A stretch of 64,000 nucleotides of DNA from positions 1 through 64,000 of the forward strand of contig JAWKJY010000014.1 of NCBI GenBank assembly GCA_041393535.1, in the 5' to 3' direction. A program made the translations under genes and the position numbers. This document shows, piece by piece, positions 44,027 through 52,693 of this stretch (position 1 is the stretch's first letter; each line of letters opens with the position of its first letter). Under the pieces are notes generated by a model, which saw nothing but the letters and a program-made list of their open reading frames with translations, did no database searches and had not been told where the DNA came from. Source of the stretch: JAWKJY01 sp041393535 (GTDB taxonomy: Bacteria > Actinomycetota > Thermoleophilia > Gaiellales > Gaiellaceae).

Positions 44027-44416
44027 CTACTCGACGACCGGCGCGACCATGTCCGCGAAGAGCGCGTCGAGCGCCGCCTCCGGGTCGTCGCAGAGCCCCG
44101 TGTGCACCTCCGACGGCTGCAGCATCGTGCTCGACGGCGCTGCGAGCCAGCCGAAGCGCTCCGACGGCGGCAGCGCGGCGACCGGCCCGGCGCCCGGGTC
44201 GCCGGCGGCGATGCGGACGATCGCGTCCAGGTGCGGGTGGACGTCCGCCGCGGCCACCCCTGGCGCGAGCGCGGCGAGCCGCGCCTCGTCGAGCAGGACG
44301 CGAGCGGCGAGGAAGTCGAGCTGGCGGCAGAACACCACGACGCCGACGTTGAACCGCTCGCCTCGCTCTACGCGCGGGACGAGGCGGACGATCGCGTACG
44401 AGAACGGGCTACGCAC
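44027..44416 (-). CDS. DUF3037 protein
   Basis: 129 residues. FSYAIVRLVPRVERGERFNV and VGVVVFCRQLDFLAARVLLD are the DUF3037 signature. GTG 44416 lies inside the end of the HipA-like gene (8-bp overlap), so it is co-translated. DUF3037 genes commonly sit next to this kinase type; the partnership is known, the biochemistry is not. Confidence 0.85.
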   Translation of the reverse strand: MRSPFSYAIVRLVPRVERGERFNVGVVVFCRQLDFLAARVLLDEARLAALAPGVAAADVHPHLDAIVRIAAGDPGAGPVAALPPSERFGWLAAPSSTMLQPSEVHTGLCDDPEAALDALFADMVAPVVE

Positions 44417-45176
44417 GGGCGCGCGCCTCCTCGGCCTCGGCCGCGAAGCGGCGCGGCGCCTCGAGCCGCAGGCGCAGGTACTCGACGTAGGCGTCGCCCC
44501 CGCCCGGCAGCCAGCCGGGCGGCACCAGGCCGACGACCCCCCGTAGCAGCGCGTCGTCGACCAGCGGGGCGAGCCGATCGTCCGCTCCGAGGATCGAGCC
44601 GGCGACCGGGAGCAGCACGTGGTCGGCGACCTGCGGGAACGGGCGCCGCGCGTGCTCCTGGGGCCGCAGGCCGCCGTGGTGTAGGTAGAGCGCCGCACCG
44701 TGGTCGATCAGCCAGAGGCGGCGGTGCCAGAGCAGGAGGTTCGGGTTGCGCGCGGTCCGGTCGACGTTCGTCAGCAGGGCGTCGAGCCAGACGACAGCGG
44801 CGGCGAGGTCGGGATCGACGGGCGTGCCGGCCGCGGGCAGGTACGGCAGCGAGCCGGGCAGGAAGTCGACGCCGAGGTTCTCGCCCGGGCTCGCGGCGAT
44901 CAGGTCCTGGATCTCCGGGTCCGGCTCGGCCCGTCCGAGCGCCGGGTCGAGCTCGACGACGACGAGCTCCGGGACCGGCAGGTCGAGGGCGCGCGCGAGC
45001 TCGCCGCCGATCACCTCGGCGACGAGCGCGAGCGGGCCCTGGCCGGCACCGCGGAACTTGACGACGTAGAGGCCGTCGTCGTCGGCCTCGACGAGCCCCG
45101 GCAGCGAGCCGCCCTCGCGCAGCGGCGTGACGTAGCGCGTGGCCGAGACGCGGCGGAGCTCGGTGGCGACGGGCAC
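44409..45176 (-). CDS. HipA-like kinase family protein
   Basis: 255 residues, much shorter than HipA (440). It keeps the kinase centre: YVVKFRGAGQGPLALVAEVI (ATP lysine), WLDALLTNVDRTARNPNLLLW with the catalytic Asp in NVDRT and Asn in NPN, and WLIDHGAALYL with the metal Asp. The N-terminal HipA domain is missing. No HipB-like antitoxin is nearby; instead a DUF3037 gene overlaps its end. A toxin role is therefore not supported. TACGGT is seven bases before GTG 45176, likely leaderless. Confidence 0.82.
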   Translation of the reverse strand: MPVATELRRVSATRYVTPLREGGSLPGLVEADDDGLYVVKFRGAGQGPLALVAEVIGGELARALDLPVPELVVVELDPALGRAEPDPEIQDLIAASPGENLGVDFLPGSLPYLPAAGTPVDPDLAAAVVWLDALLTNVDRTARNPNLLLWHRRLWLIDHGAALYLHHGGLRPQEHARRPFPQVADHVLLPVAGSILGADDRLAPLVDDALLRGVVGLVPPGWLPGGGDAYVEYLRLRLEAPRRFAAEAEEARARA

Positions 45177-45196
45177 GTCCCTGACCGTAGCGGCCG

Positions 45197-45934
45197 TCAG
45201 CGGGCGAGGAAGCCGCCGTCGACCGCGAGCACGGCGCCGGTCACGTAGCTCGACGCGGACGATGCGAGCCAGACCACGGCGGCGCCGATCTCCTCCGGCG
45301 CGCCGACCCGGCCGAGCGGAATCCGCCCGACCATCTCGGGGCCGCGCACGGGATCCTCGAGCACGCCCCGCGTCAGCTCGGTCGGGACCCAGCCGGGCGC
45401 GACGGCGTTCACGCGGATCCCGAGCGGCGCCCACTCGTTCGACTGCGCCTTCGTGAGCTGCGCGACCCCGCCCTTGCTGGCCGCGTACGAGGCGACCCAC
45501 TGGCCGCCGAAGAACGACTGCATCGAGGCGACGTGGACGATCCGCCCGCGCGTCCCCGCGGCGACCATGTGCCGCGCCGCCGCGCGCGTGACCGCGAAGG
45601 CGGCCGTCAGGTTCAGGTCGAGCACGCGCCGCCAGTCGGCGAGTGAGACCTCGAGCGCGGGCTCGCGGTGCACCATCCCCGCCGCGTGGACGCAGACGTC
45701 GACCCGTCCGAGCCGCGCGACGAGCTCGTCGACGGCCGCCTCGGCCGCCTCCCCGTCCGTCAGGTCGACGGGGAGGGAGACGCCGACGCCCTCGCCGCGC
45801 TGGAGCGAGCCGATCGTCGCGCCGGCGCGCTCGAGCGAGAGCGCGATCTCGCGGCCGAGCCCGCGGCTCGTCCCCGTGACGACGGCCACCTCGCCGGCGA
45901 GCGGCCGCGCCTCGTCGCCGGGGCCGGCGCTCAC
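45197..45934 (-). CDS. Short-chain dehydrogenase/reductase
   Basis: 245 residues of the classical SDR family. Cofactor motif VVTGTSRGLGREIALSL, active-site motif with Ser in VHVASMQSFFGG, Tyr-x-x-x-Lys in SYAASKGG, and C-terminal YVTGAVLAVDGGFL. The Asp in VDLTD suits NAD(P) binding of this class. GTG 45934 overlaps the stop of the iron-type alcohol dehydrogenase (GTGA), so the two are co-translated and probably act on the same pathway. Confidence 0.93.
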   Translation of the reverse strand: MSAGPGDEARPLAGEVAVVTGTSRGLGREIALSLERAGATIGSLQRGEGVGVSLPVDLTDGEAAEAAVDELVARLGRVDVCVHAAGMVHREPALEVSLADWRRVLDLNLTAAFAVTRAAARHMVAAGTRGRIVHVASMQSFFGGQWVASYAASKGGVAQLTKAQSNEWAPLGIRVNAVAPGWVPTELTRGVLEDPVRGPEMVGRIPLGRVGAPEEIGAAVVWLASSASSYVTGAVLAVDGGFLAR

Positions 45935-47130
45935 GCCATCGCGGCCCACGCGCCCCGGGCGTCGCCCTCGAGGAAGCACGCGAGCACGCGCTCGATCCGA
46001 CCGGCCTCGAGCGGCATCGGGCTGCCGGGCCTGGGGTAGAGCTCGACGCACTCGCGCGCCATCTCGGGCAGGTCGCCGGCGCCGATCCCGACGGCGGCGA
46101 GCGAGGCGGGGGTCGCGAGGCGCGCGGCGAGGTCGGCCACCCAGCCGACGAGCTCCTCGCCACCGCCCTCGATCCCGACGGCGGCGGCGATCGCGGCGAG
46201 GCGGTCGTCCGCGGCCGTGCGGTTGTACGCGAGGCAGTACGGGAGGGCCATCGCGCACGTGACGCCGTGGCCGAGCCGCGCGCGCGACGCGATCGTGTAC
46301 GCGAGCGAGTGCCCGAGGACGACGCCGGCGTTCAGCGCCAGGCCTGCCTCGTAGGCGCCGAGCAGCGTCCCGGCGCGAGACTCGGGCGTTCCCTCGTCGT
46401 AGGCGACGGGGAGCCAGCGCGCGAGGTTGCGCAGCGCCGACCCGGCCGCCCACTGCGTCAGCGGCGTCGAGAAGGTCGAGAGGAGCGACTCCATCGCGTG
46501 GCTGATCGCGTCGAGCCCGCCCGCCGCGGTCACGTGCGGGGGCAGCGCGCGGAGCAGGTCGGGGTCGAGCACGGCGACGTCGGGGACGAGGTGCGGGTGG
46601 ACGAAGATCCGCTTCGCGCCCTCGTGCCAGAGCATCGCGACGACCGTGGCCTCGGCGCCCGTCCCGGCGGTCGTCGGCACGAGCGCGACGAGCGGGCCGG
46701 GCCGGAGCTCGAGCCCCGGCGGGAAGACCTGCGTCAGGTCGATCTCGTTCGCGATCGCGACCGAGACGAGCTTCGCCGCGTCCATCGCGCTGCCGCCCCC
46801 GATCCCGACGACCGCGGCGACGCGGGCCGCGGCGCGGTCCGGCAGGAACGCGCGCACGACCTCGGGCGTCGGCTCGGCCTCGACCGGCGGACCGGAGACG
46901 ACGTCGAAGCCGGCGGCCTCGAGCGACGCGAGCGCGGGCGCGGCGAGCCCGAGCGCGACGACCGCGGCGTCGGGCACGACGATCACGGATCCCGCGGACG
47001 GGTCGACGCCGGCGGCGACGAGCTCCTGCGCGAGCGAGCCGGACGCCCCGGCGCCGAGCAGGACGCGCCCGGGCCCGACGAAGGGCCGGGTCGGAAACGC
47101 GACGTCCCCGAGCACGTCCAGCGGAGGCAC
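45931..47130 (-). CDS. Iron-type (group III) alcohol dehydrogenase
   Basis: 399 residues. VVGIGGGSAMDAAKLVSVAI binds the nucleotide, VPTTAGTGAEAT and PPHVTAAGGLDAISHAMESLL are family-typical, and the metal ligands are seen in DAISHAME and GHSLAYTIASRARLGHGVTC (two His). The family oxidises alcohols or reduces aldehydes with NAD(P) and Fe or Zn. GTG 47130 is six bases after TAGGAT. The gene is divergent from the Fur-family regulator. Confidence 0.9.
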   Translation of the reverse strand: MPPLDVLGDVAFPTRPFVGPGRVLLGAGASGSLAQELVAAGVDPSAGSVIVVPDAAVVALGLAAPALASLEAAGFDVVSGPPVEAEPTPEVVRAFLPDRAAARVAAVVGIGGGSAMDAAKLVSVAIANEIDLTQVFPPGLELRPGPLVALVPTTAGTGAEATVVAMLWHEGAKRIFVHPHLVPDVAVLDPDLLRALPPHVTAAGGLDAISHAMESLLSTFSTPLTQWAAGSALRNLARWLPVAYDEGTPESRAGTLLGAYEAGLALNAGVVLGHSLAYTIASRARLGHGVTCAMALPYCLAYNRTAADDRLAAIAAAVGIEGGGEELVGWVADLAARLATPASLAAVGIGAGDLPEMARECVELYPRPGSPMPLEAGRIERVLACFLEGDARGAWAAMA

Positions 47131-47136
47131 GCCGGG

Positions 47137-47142
47137 ATCCTA
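47137..47142 (-). promoter_or_regulatory. -10 box TAGGAT for the alcohol dehydrogenase operon
   Basis: TAGGAT followed by six bases and GTG 47130, a leaderless-type arrangement. Confidence 0.45.
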
Positions 47143-47164
47143 TCTGCCCTAGAGTCACGCCTGT

Positions 47165-47258
47165 CTTCCTGCGAACGCCTTGCAGCAACGTCTCCGCACG
47201 CCGGTCCACCTGCGATCGAACCGCAGGAAGCGCGACGGCGAATGACGACCACCTGCGA
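47165..47258. promoter_or_regulatory. Cluster of CCTGCG motifs, candidate operator
   Basis: Three CCTGCGA motifs and one inverse occur in this divergent gap: TTCCTGCGAACG near 47166, CCTGCG-ATCGAAC-CGCAGG (47209-47227) and ACCTGCGACG near 47252. TTCCTGCG and CGCAGGAA also form a long-range inverted pair. A metal regulator such as the adjacent Fur-family protein could bind here. This is inference from symmetry only. Confidence 0.4.
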
Positions 47259-47287
47259 CGCGCGTCGCCCCCGAACCGGAGGCCCGG

Positions 47288-47782
47288 ATGACGGTCACCC
47301 GCAACGTTCCCGCACTCCCCGTCGAGACCGTCGACGAGGCGCTCGCGGCCCTGCGCGCGAGCGGGATGCGGATCTCCGGCGCGCGCCGGCTCGTCGTCGA
47401 GGCCCTGTTCGCGGCCGACGGGCCGCAGTCGGCCGAGGAGATCCGCGCGGCGGTCGAGGGACGACTGCCCGGCTGCGACCTCGCGTCGGTCTACCGCAAC
47501 CTCGACACGCTCGAGGAGCTCGGGATGGTGCGCCACGTCCACCTCGGCCACGGCCCGGGCCTGTACGGCCTCGTCGGGCACGGCGAGCGGGAGTACCTCG
47601 TCTGCGCCGACTGCCAGGCGACGGCGACCGTCGCCCCGGCGGTGCTCGACGCGGCCAGGGACGCGATCCGTGCCGCGACGGGCTACGAGGCCAGCTTCCA
47701 GCACTTCCCCATCGTCGGACGCTGCTCCGCGTGCGCCGCGCACGCCGGGCATGGAAGGGAGGACGGCCATGCACATCCCTGA
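47288..47782 (+). CDS. Fur-family metal-responsive regulator
   Basis: 164 residues. The winged helix spans ALRASGMRISGARRLVVEALFAAD and CDLASVYRNLDTLEELGMVRHV, the recognition helix of Fur proteins. The metal-sensing part has HVHLGHGPGLYGLVGHGER, YLVCADCQAT and a second pair in GRCSACAAH, the two CxxC of the structural zinc site. The tail HAGHGREDGHAHP is His-rich. Its 3' end overlaps cbiM by 14 bases, so it is probably the regulator of the Co/Ni importer, acting like Nur or a cobalt sensor; zinc cannot be excluded. ATG 47288 has GGAGGC ahead. Confidence 0.9.
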   Translation: MTVTRNVPALPVETVDEALAALRASGMRISGARRLVVEALFAADGPQSAEEIRAAVEGRLPGCDLASVYRNLDTLEELGMVRHVHLGHGPGLYGLVGHGEREYLVCADCQATATVAPAVLDAARDAIRAATGYEASFQHFPIVGRCSACAAHAGHGREDGHAHP

Positions 47783-48476
47783 CGGGTTCCTCGACGGCGG
47801 GGTCGCGGCGGGCGCCGGGGCCGTCGCCGCCGTCGTGGTGGCGGTCGGCCTGCGCCGCGCGAGCACGACGCTCGACGAGCGCCGCGTGCCGCTCCTCGGC
47901 GTCACCGGCGCGTTCGTCTTCGCCGCCCAGATGCTCAACTTCCCGGTCGCGGGGGGCACGAGCGGGCACTTCCTCGGCGCCGGGCTGGCGGCGATCCTGC
48001 TCGGGCCGTGGGTCGGCTCGGTCGTGATGGCGGTCGTGATCGCGCTGCAGGCGTTCGTCTTCGCCGACGGCGGCATCACGGCGCTCGGGGCGAACGTCCT
48101 CAACATGGGCGTGATCGGCGCCCTCGTCGTCGGGCTCCTGATGGGGAGCGCCTTCCGCGTGCTGCCGCGCACGCGGACCGCGCTGCTCGCCGTCACGGCC
48201 GCCGGCACCTGGCTCGCCGTGATGCTCGGTGCGACCGCGACCGCGATCGAGCTCGGCGCGTCCGGCACCGTGCCGCTCGGGACGGTGCTGCCCGCGATGC
48301 TCGGCGTCCACGCCCTGATCGGGATCGGCGAGGCCGTCGTCACGGTCGCCGCCGTCGGCGCCGTGCTCGCGACCCGCCCCGACCTGCTCGCCGTGAAGGG
48401 CTTCGCCCGCATCGCGCCGGCGGCGCCCGTCGCGCCCGCGACCGCGCCCGTGCTCGTGCAGGAGGCCCGGCCGTGA
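47769..48476 (+). CDS. cbiM: ECF cobalt/nickel transporter substrate component CbiM
   Basis: 235 residues. The N-terminus MHIPDGFLDG provides the conserved metal ligands (free amino end, His2). FAAQMLNFPVAGGTSGHFLGAG is the main family motif, then several membrane helices (ALQAFVFADGGITALGANVLNMG). CbiM binds cobalt or nickel and gives the ECF importer its specificity. It overlaps the regulator gene and is followed by the PDGLE, CbiQ and CbiO genes, all overlapping by four bases. Confidence 0.95.
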   Translation: MHIPDGFLDGGVAAGAGAVAAVVVAVGLRRASTTLDERRVPLLGVTGAFVFAAQMLNFPVAGGTSGHFLGAGLAAILLGPWVGSVVMAVVIALQAFVFADGGITALGANVLNMGVIGALVVGLLMGSAFRVLPRTRTALLAVTAAGTWLAVMLGATATAIELGASGTVPLGTVLPAMLGVHALIGIGEAVVTVAAVGAVLATRPDLLAVKGFARIAPAAPVAPATAPVLVQEARP

Positions 48477-48808
48477 GGCGCTCGACGCGCGTCTTCCTCG
48501 TCCTCGCCCTGGCGCTCGCCGTCGGGCTCGCGATGGGCGTCTCGCCCTACGCCTCCTCGTCCCCCGACGGGCTCGAGAAGGTCGCCCAGGAGCAGGGCTT
48601 CCTCGACGACGGGACGCTGCACGCGATCCAGGAGGGCGCGCCCGTCCCCGACTACGCGCTCCCCGGGATCGACGACCCGCGGCTCGCGACCGGCCTCGCC
48701 GGCTTCGTCGGGACGCTCGGCGTCGCGCTCGTCGGCGTCGGGATCGGGGCGAGCGCCAGGCGACTCGGCGCGCGCCGCCAGCGGACGACCGCTGCCGGGG
48801 CGGCGTGA
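48473..48808 (+). CDS. PDGLE-domain (CbiN-like) subunit
   Basis: 111 residues with two membrane helices flanking a periplasmic loop. SPYASSSPDGLEKVAQEQGF is the PDGLE signature, found in the CbiN/NikN-type accessory subunit of Co/Ni ECF importers. GTG 48473 overlaps the cbiM stop and its own stop overlaps cbiQ. Confidence 0.9.
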   Translation: MRRSTRVFLVLALALAVGLAMGVSPYASSSPDGLEKVAQEQGFLDDGTLHAIQEGAPVPDYALPGIDDPRLATGLAGFVGTLGVALVGVGIGASARRLGARRQRTTAAGAA

Positions 48809-49584
48809 GCGGACGCTGCAGCAGCCACCCGGTCGGCGTCGCCGGCCGGCCCGGCAGCCGGATCCACCGGCTCGACCCGCGCGCGAAGGTCCTCGGCCTC
48901 GTCGGCGTGACCGTCGTCGCCGTCTCGACGCCGGTCCGCCTCTGGCCCGTCTGGCTCGCCTGCGCGGTCGCGCTCGGCCTCGTCGCCCGTGCCGCGGGCG
49001 TCGGCCCGCGCCTCGTCTGGCGCCGCTCGCGCGCGGTGCTGCCGCTCGTCCTGCTCGTCGCGGTGCTGGTCCCGTTCTTCCGGCACGGCGGGACGACCTG
49101 GAGCCTCGGCCCGCTGACCGTCTCGCGGGAGGGCCTCGAGGTGCTCGCCGGGGTCGCCGCGAAGGCGACGCTCGGGACGATCAGCGCCGTCCTGCTCGGG
49201 GCGACGACGAGCTTCCCGGACGTCCTGCGCGCGCTCGAGGCGCTGCGCGTGCCGCGGCTCGTCACGCTGATCGCCGGCTTCACCTACCGCTACCTGTTCG
49301 TGATCGCGGACGAGGTGCGTCGCATGCGCGCCGCGCTGCAGGCGCGAGGCTACCGCCCGCGCCACGCGCTGCAGGCCGCGGCGGTGGGCCGGGTCGCCAC
49401 GGCGCTCTTCCTGCGCAGCTACGGCCGCGGCGAGCGCGTCTACCTGGCCATGGTCGCGCGCGGGTACGCCGGGACGATGCCGCAGCTCTCGACGCTCGCC
49501 TTCCGACGCGCCGACGCGCTCTTCCTGGGCGGGCTCGCCGCCGCGCTCCTCGCCGTCCGCGTCGGCCTCGAGGTCGCCGCGTGA
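48805..49584 (+). CDS. cbiQ: ECF transporter transmembrane component CbiQ
   Basis: 259 residues with about five helices. The coupling motifs are MRAALQARGYRPR and YLAMVARGYAG, which contact the ATPase grooves, and the N-terminal RIHRLDPRAKVLGLVGV is typical of CbiQ. It links the CbiM substrate unit to CbiO. GTG 48805 overlaps the upstream stop by four bases. Confidence 0.93.
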   Translation: MSGRCSSHPVGVAGRPGSRIHRLDPRAKVLGLVGVTVVAVSTPVRLWPVWLACAVALGLVARAAGVGPRLVWRRSRAVLPLVLLVAVLVPFFRHGGTTWSLGPLTVSREGLEVLAGVAAKATLGTISAVLLGATTSFPDVLRALEALRVPRLVTLIAGFTYRYLFVIADEVRRMRAALQARGYRPRHALQAAAVGRVATALFLRSYGRGERVYLAMVARGYAGTMPQLSTLAFRRADALFLGGLAAALLAVRVGLEVAA

Positions 49585-50360
49585 GCTGCGCGATCGCCGC
49601 CCGCGACGTCGTGTACCGCTACCCGGACGGGCACGCCGCGCTGGCGGGCGTGACGCTGCAGGTGGCGCACGGCGAGCGGATCGCCCTGCTCGGCCCGAAC
49701 GGGGCGGGCAAGACGACGTTCGTCCTGCACCTGAACGGGCTCCTGCGCGGCGAGGGGCAGCTCGAGGTCGCCGGGCTCCCGGTCACCGACCGGAACCTCC
49801 GCGAGCTGCGCGCGCGGGTCGGGCTCGTCTTCCAGGATCCGGACGACCAGCTGTTCATGCCGACCGTGCGCGAGGACGTCGCCTTCGGCCCCCTGAACAT
49901 GCGGCTCGAGCGCGCCGAGGTGGAGCGCCGGGTCGCGGCGGCGCTCGACGCCGTGCGGATGGGCCACGCGATCGACCGCGCACCGCACCAGCTCTCGATG
50001 GGCGAGCGTCGCCGGGTCGCGATCGCGACCGTCCTCGCGATGGACCCGGCGCTGCTCGTCCTCGACGAGCCCTCCGCGAGCCTCGACCCGCGCGCCCGCC
50101 GTGAGCTGCTCGACGTGCTCGCGGCGATCGACCGGACGCTGCTGGTCGTCACGCACGACCTGCCCTTCGCGGCCGAGCTGTGCGAGCGCTCCCTCGTCCT
50201 CTCGGCCGGACGCATCGTCGCGGACGGCGACACGCCCGCGCTGCTCGCCGACGAGGCGCTCCTCGCGGCGCACGACCTCGAGCTGCCCGCGGGGTTCGAG
50301 CCCGGGCTCGTCCGCCGGCGGCCGCGCCCGGACGAGCCCGCCGCGCTCGCCCTCGCGTAG
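49581..50360 (+). CDS. cbiO: ECF transporter ATPase CbiO
   Basis: 259 residues. Walker A GPNGAGKTTFVLHLNG, Q loop VFQDPDDQLFMPTV, signature LSMGERRRVAIA in place of LSGGQ as usual for Co/Ni ECF ATPases, Walker B LLVLDEPSASLD and the switch His in VVTHD. It powers metal uptake with CbiMNQ. GTG 49581 overlaps cbiQ. It converges with the FUSC gene 5 bp away. Confidence 0.95.
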   Translation: MSCAIAARDVVYRYPDGHAALAGVTLQVAHGERIALLGPNGAGKTTFVLHLNGLLRGEGQLEVAGLPVTDRNLRELRARVGLVFQDPDDQLFMPTVREDVAFGPLNMRLERAEVERRVAAALDAVRMGHAIDRAPHQLSMGERRRVAIATVLAMDPALLVLDEPSASLDPRARRELLDVLAAIDRTLLVVTHDLPFAAELCERSLVLSAGRIVADGDTPALLADEALLAAHDLELPAGFEPGLVRRRPRPDEPAALALA

Positions 50361-50365
50361 GCGGC

Positions 50366-51472
50366 CTACGGCGCGACCGGCGGCCGCTCGTCGGCGGCGG
50401 TCCGGATCAGGTCGACGGCGACGTCGCGGTCGAGCCCGATCGCGCGCAGGAGGTCGGCCGAGGTCGAGCGCACCTGCCCGACGAGGACGCTGATCGAGAG
50501 GCTCGCGCCGTCGACCCGCGCGAGCGAGGCGCGCCCGGCGGCGCGCACCGCCGCCGCGCCGACCGCGCGCCCGTCACCGCCGTCCTCGATCTCCGCCTGC
50601 AGGGCCCGCACGGCGACGCCGAGCTCGAGCACCGCCGCGACGACGTCGTCGTCGATCCGCGGCTCCAGGTCGAGCGCGCGCAACGAGGCCCGCGCGAGCA
50701 CGCGCGTGTTGCGGACGGCGTACTCGACGTGCGTCGAAGCCAGGCGGATCCGCGCGATCGGGCTGCGCGCCTTCCAGCGCGTCGGCGCGAGGTGGACCGT
50801 CTCGCGGGCCAGCTCGAGCGACTGACGCAGGTCGACGACGAGCGGGTCGAGCGAGCGCGCCCGTGCGAGCGCGTCGCGCCCGGCGGCGTGGTCCTGGCGC
50901 GCGAGGGCGTCGGCGACGTCGTCGAGCGTCCCGGCCAGCTCGGCCAGGAGGGCGTCCGCCGCGCGGCGGACCGTCCTCAGCGGGTTCCCAGGGACGGCGA
51001 CGAGCACGGCCAGGCCCACGGCGCCGCCGACGAGCGAGTCGACGAAGCGGGAGAGCGAGAGCGTGTCCGTGCTCGCGGTCAGGGTCGCCACGAGCGCGGC
51101 GGAGACGGCCGCCTGCGAGGCGAGCATCGGGCCGGCGCCGAGGAAGACCGCGACGAACGAGGCGAGCCCGACGACGAGCATCAGCTGCCACGGGCCCGAG
51201 CCGATCCCCGCGATCAGGAGGTCGCCGATCGCGATCCCGAGCGCGACGCCGACGGCCAGCTCGACCGCCCGGCGCGTCCGCCCTCCCGGCCCGAAGCCGA
51301 GGACGACGACCGCGGCGATGGGCGCGAAGTAGCCGCGCTCGTGGCCGAGCACGTCCCGGGCGAGGAACCAGGCGAGGCCGGCGGCCGCCGACATCTGCGC
51401 GATCGTCAGCCAGGTCGAGCGGAGCGAGCGCCACCGGGTCGGCAGCCACCCGTCGCGTGCGAGCCGCGCCAT
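50366..51472 (-). CDS. FUSC-type (aromatic acid exporter-like) membrane protein
   Basis: 368 residues. Six helices in the first half (AAGLAWFLARDVLGHERGYFAPIAAVVVL, cut here to AAGLAWFLARDVL, and YFAPIAAVVVLGF, VGVALGIAIGDLLIAGIG, SRFVDSLVGGAVGLAVL) and a helical cytoplasmic half match the FUSC/ArAE superfamily. Such proteins are implicated in export of aromatic acids, but the substrate is unknown. The GTR-free Arg-rich start MARLARDGW precedes the first helix. Confidence 0.8.
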   Translation of the reverse strand: MARLARDGWLPTRWRSLRSTWLTIAQMSAAAGLAWFLARDVLGHERGYFAPIAAVVVLGFGPGGRTRRAVELAVGVALGIAIGDLLIAGIGSGPWQLMLVVGLASFVAVFLGAGPMLASQAAVSAALVATLTASTDTLSLSRFVDSLVGGAVGLAVLVAVPGNPLRTVRRAADALLAELAGTLDDVADALARQDHAAGRDALARARSLDPLVVDLRQSLELARETVHLAPTRWKARSPIARIRLASTHVEYAVRNTRVLARASLRALDLEPRIDDDVVAAVLELGVAVRALQAEIEDGGDGRAVGAAAVRAAGRASLARVDGASLSISVLVGQVRSTSADLLRAIGLDRDVAVDLIRTAADERPPVAP

Positions 51473-51514
51473 GCCCCGATTGTGCCGCGCCCGGAGGGCG
51501 GCGGCGCGCCCCGC

Positions 51515-52693
51515 TCAGGGCGCGAGCAGCTCCCGCTCGACGGTCGCGAGCAGCGCGCGCGGGCTCCCCGCCCGGACGACGCGGGCGCCGGAGAAGCGGT
51601 GGAACCAGCGCTCGTACGCGCCGCAGCGCACCTCCCAGCCGTGCCGCGCGTAGACGACGTTCACGCCGCCGAACCAGCTCGCGAGGTACGAGCTGCCGCC
51701 GAGCACGGAGACGAACCGCTGGCTGCTCGCGAGCAGGCGCAGCTGCAGCTCGTTGAAGCCGAGCTCGGGGTGCGCCGCGGCCAGCTCCTGGATCGTCGTC
51801 ACGTCCGGATACGCCGCCTTCACCGCCTCGAGGTCGCCCGGCTCGCGCACCTCCTGGTGGTCGTTCACGATGTCGGCCGCGCGCGGCCGGGCGTAGACGA
51901 CGCGGTAGCGGGTGCGCAGGCGGGCGAGGAGCGCCAGCAGCACGTCGGTCGGGATCGCGTTGACCGAGAAGCCGCGGTGGAGGTACCGCTCGTCGCTCGC
52001 CTTGTTCGCGACGACGCAGAGCGGCCGGTCGCCCGCGAACCGCCCGTCCCGGTAGACGTCGCGGTACGGCGGCGGCGACCAGCGGCTCGTGTCGAGCTCG
52101 CGCGGGAACGCCTTGCGGTCATAGCGCCACCACCCCGCGACGCCGATCGGCAGGTCGGTCACGGGGACGTAGCGGCGCGGCCCCGGCAGCTCCTCGTGGT
52201 GCGGCGAGAAGTAGTAGAGGCAGCGCGTGTCGGCCGTCGACGCGGTCGACTCGAGCAGCCCCCGCTCGTGCAGCCAGTGCGCGTACGGGACGACGGCGAG
52301 CAGCTCGAACGCGAACTCGCCGACGTAGCTCGTCCGCGTCGCGAGCAGCTCGCTCGGGCGGCCGCCGGACCGGGCGGCGAGCGCGTCGACGAGGCCGAAG
52401 TCCTTCGCCGTCCGGCACGCGACCCCGTCGAGCGCGCCGGCCCGCGACGCCCGCCAGAGCGCCGGCCCGTGGACGAGGGCGCCGGCCCGGGCGCCGCGCG
52501 TCGCGACGCACGCGCGCAGGAGCTCGCCGCGCCGGTCGCAGCGCGCCCAGTCGACGAGCGCGGCGGGGAGACGGGCCGCCAGCCCGAGCCGCCGACCGCT
52601 CGCGGTCAGGTCGCGCACCTCGGCGCGCGCGTCGGGCCAGCCGGGCGGGCAGCGCCGGGCCGGGTCGGCGAACCGCTCGAGGACGATCGTCAC
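51515..52693 (-). CDS. Unrecognised protein of a surface-glycan locus
   Basis: 392 residues without a named domain that I recognise. It has an N-terminal Arg-rich region, CLYYFSPHHEELPGPRRY, CVVANKASDERYLHRGFSVN, LLALLARLRTRYRVVYARP and ERFVSVLGGSSYLASWFGG-like endings, which look like a Rossmann-type glycosyltransferase or a GT61-like fold. GTG 52693 overlaps the upstream glycosyltransferase stop by four bases. The role is inferred only from the neighbouring GT and glf genes. Confidence 0.6.
   Translation of the reverse strand: MTIVLERFADPARRCPPGWPDARAEVRDLTASGRRLGLAARLPAALVDWARCDRRGELLRACVATRGARAGALVHGPALWRASRAGALDGVACRTAKDFGLVDALAARSGGRPSELLATRTSYVGEFAFELLAVVPYAHWLHERGLLESTASTADTRCLYYFSPHHEELPGPRRYVPVTDLPIGVAGWWRYDRKAFPRELDTSRWSPPPYRDVYRDGRFAGDRPLCVVANKASDERYLHRGFSVNAIPTDVLLALLARLRTRYRVVYARPRAADIVNDHQEVREPGDLEAVKAAYPDVTTIQELAAAHPELGFNELQLRLLASSQRFVSVLGGSSYLASWFGGVNVVYARHGWEVRCGAYERWFHRFSGARVVRAGSPRALLATVERELLAP

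Noticed and set aside
44027..45176. HipBA toxin-antitoxin system
   Set aside because: No HipB-like gene is adjacent and the kinase lacks the HipA N-terminal domain.
45197..48622. 1141-codon minus-strand frame
   Set aside because: Only its last part (45197-45934) is a real gene; the rest is antisense or out of frame to the ADH, Fur and Cbi genes.
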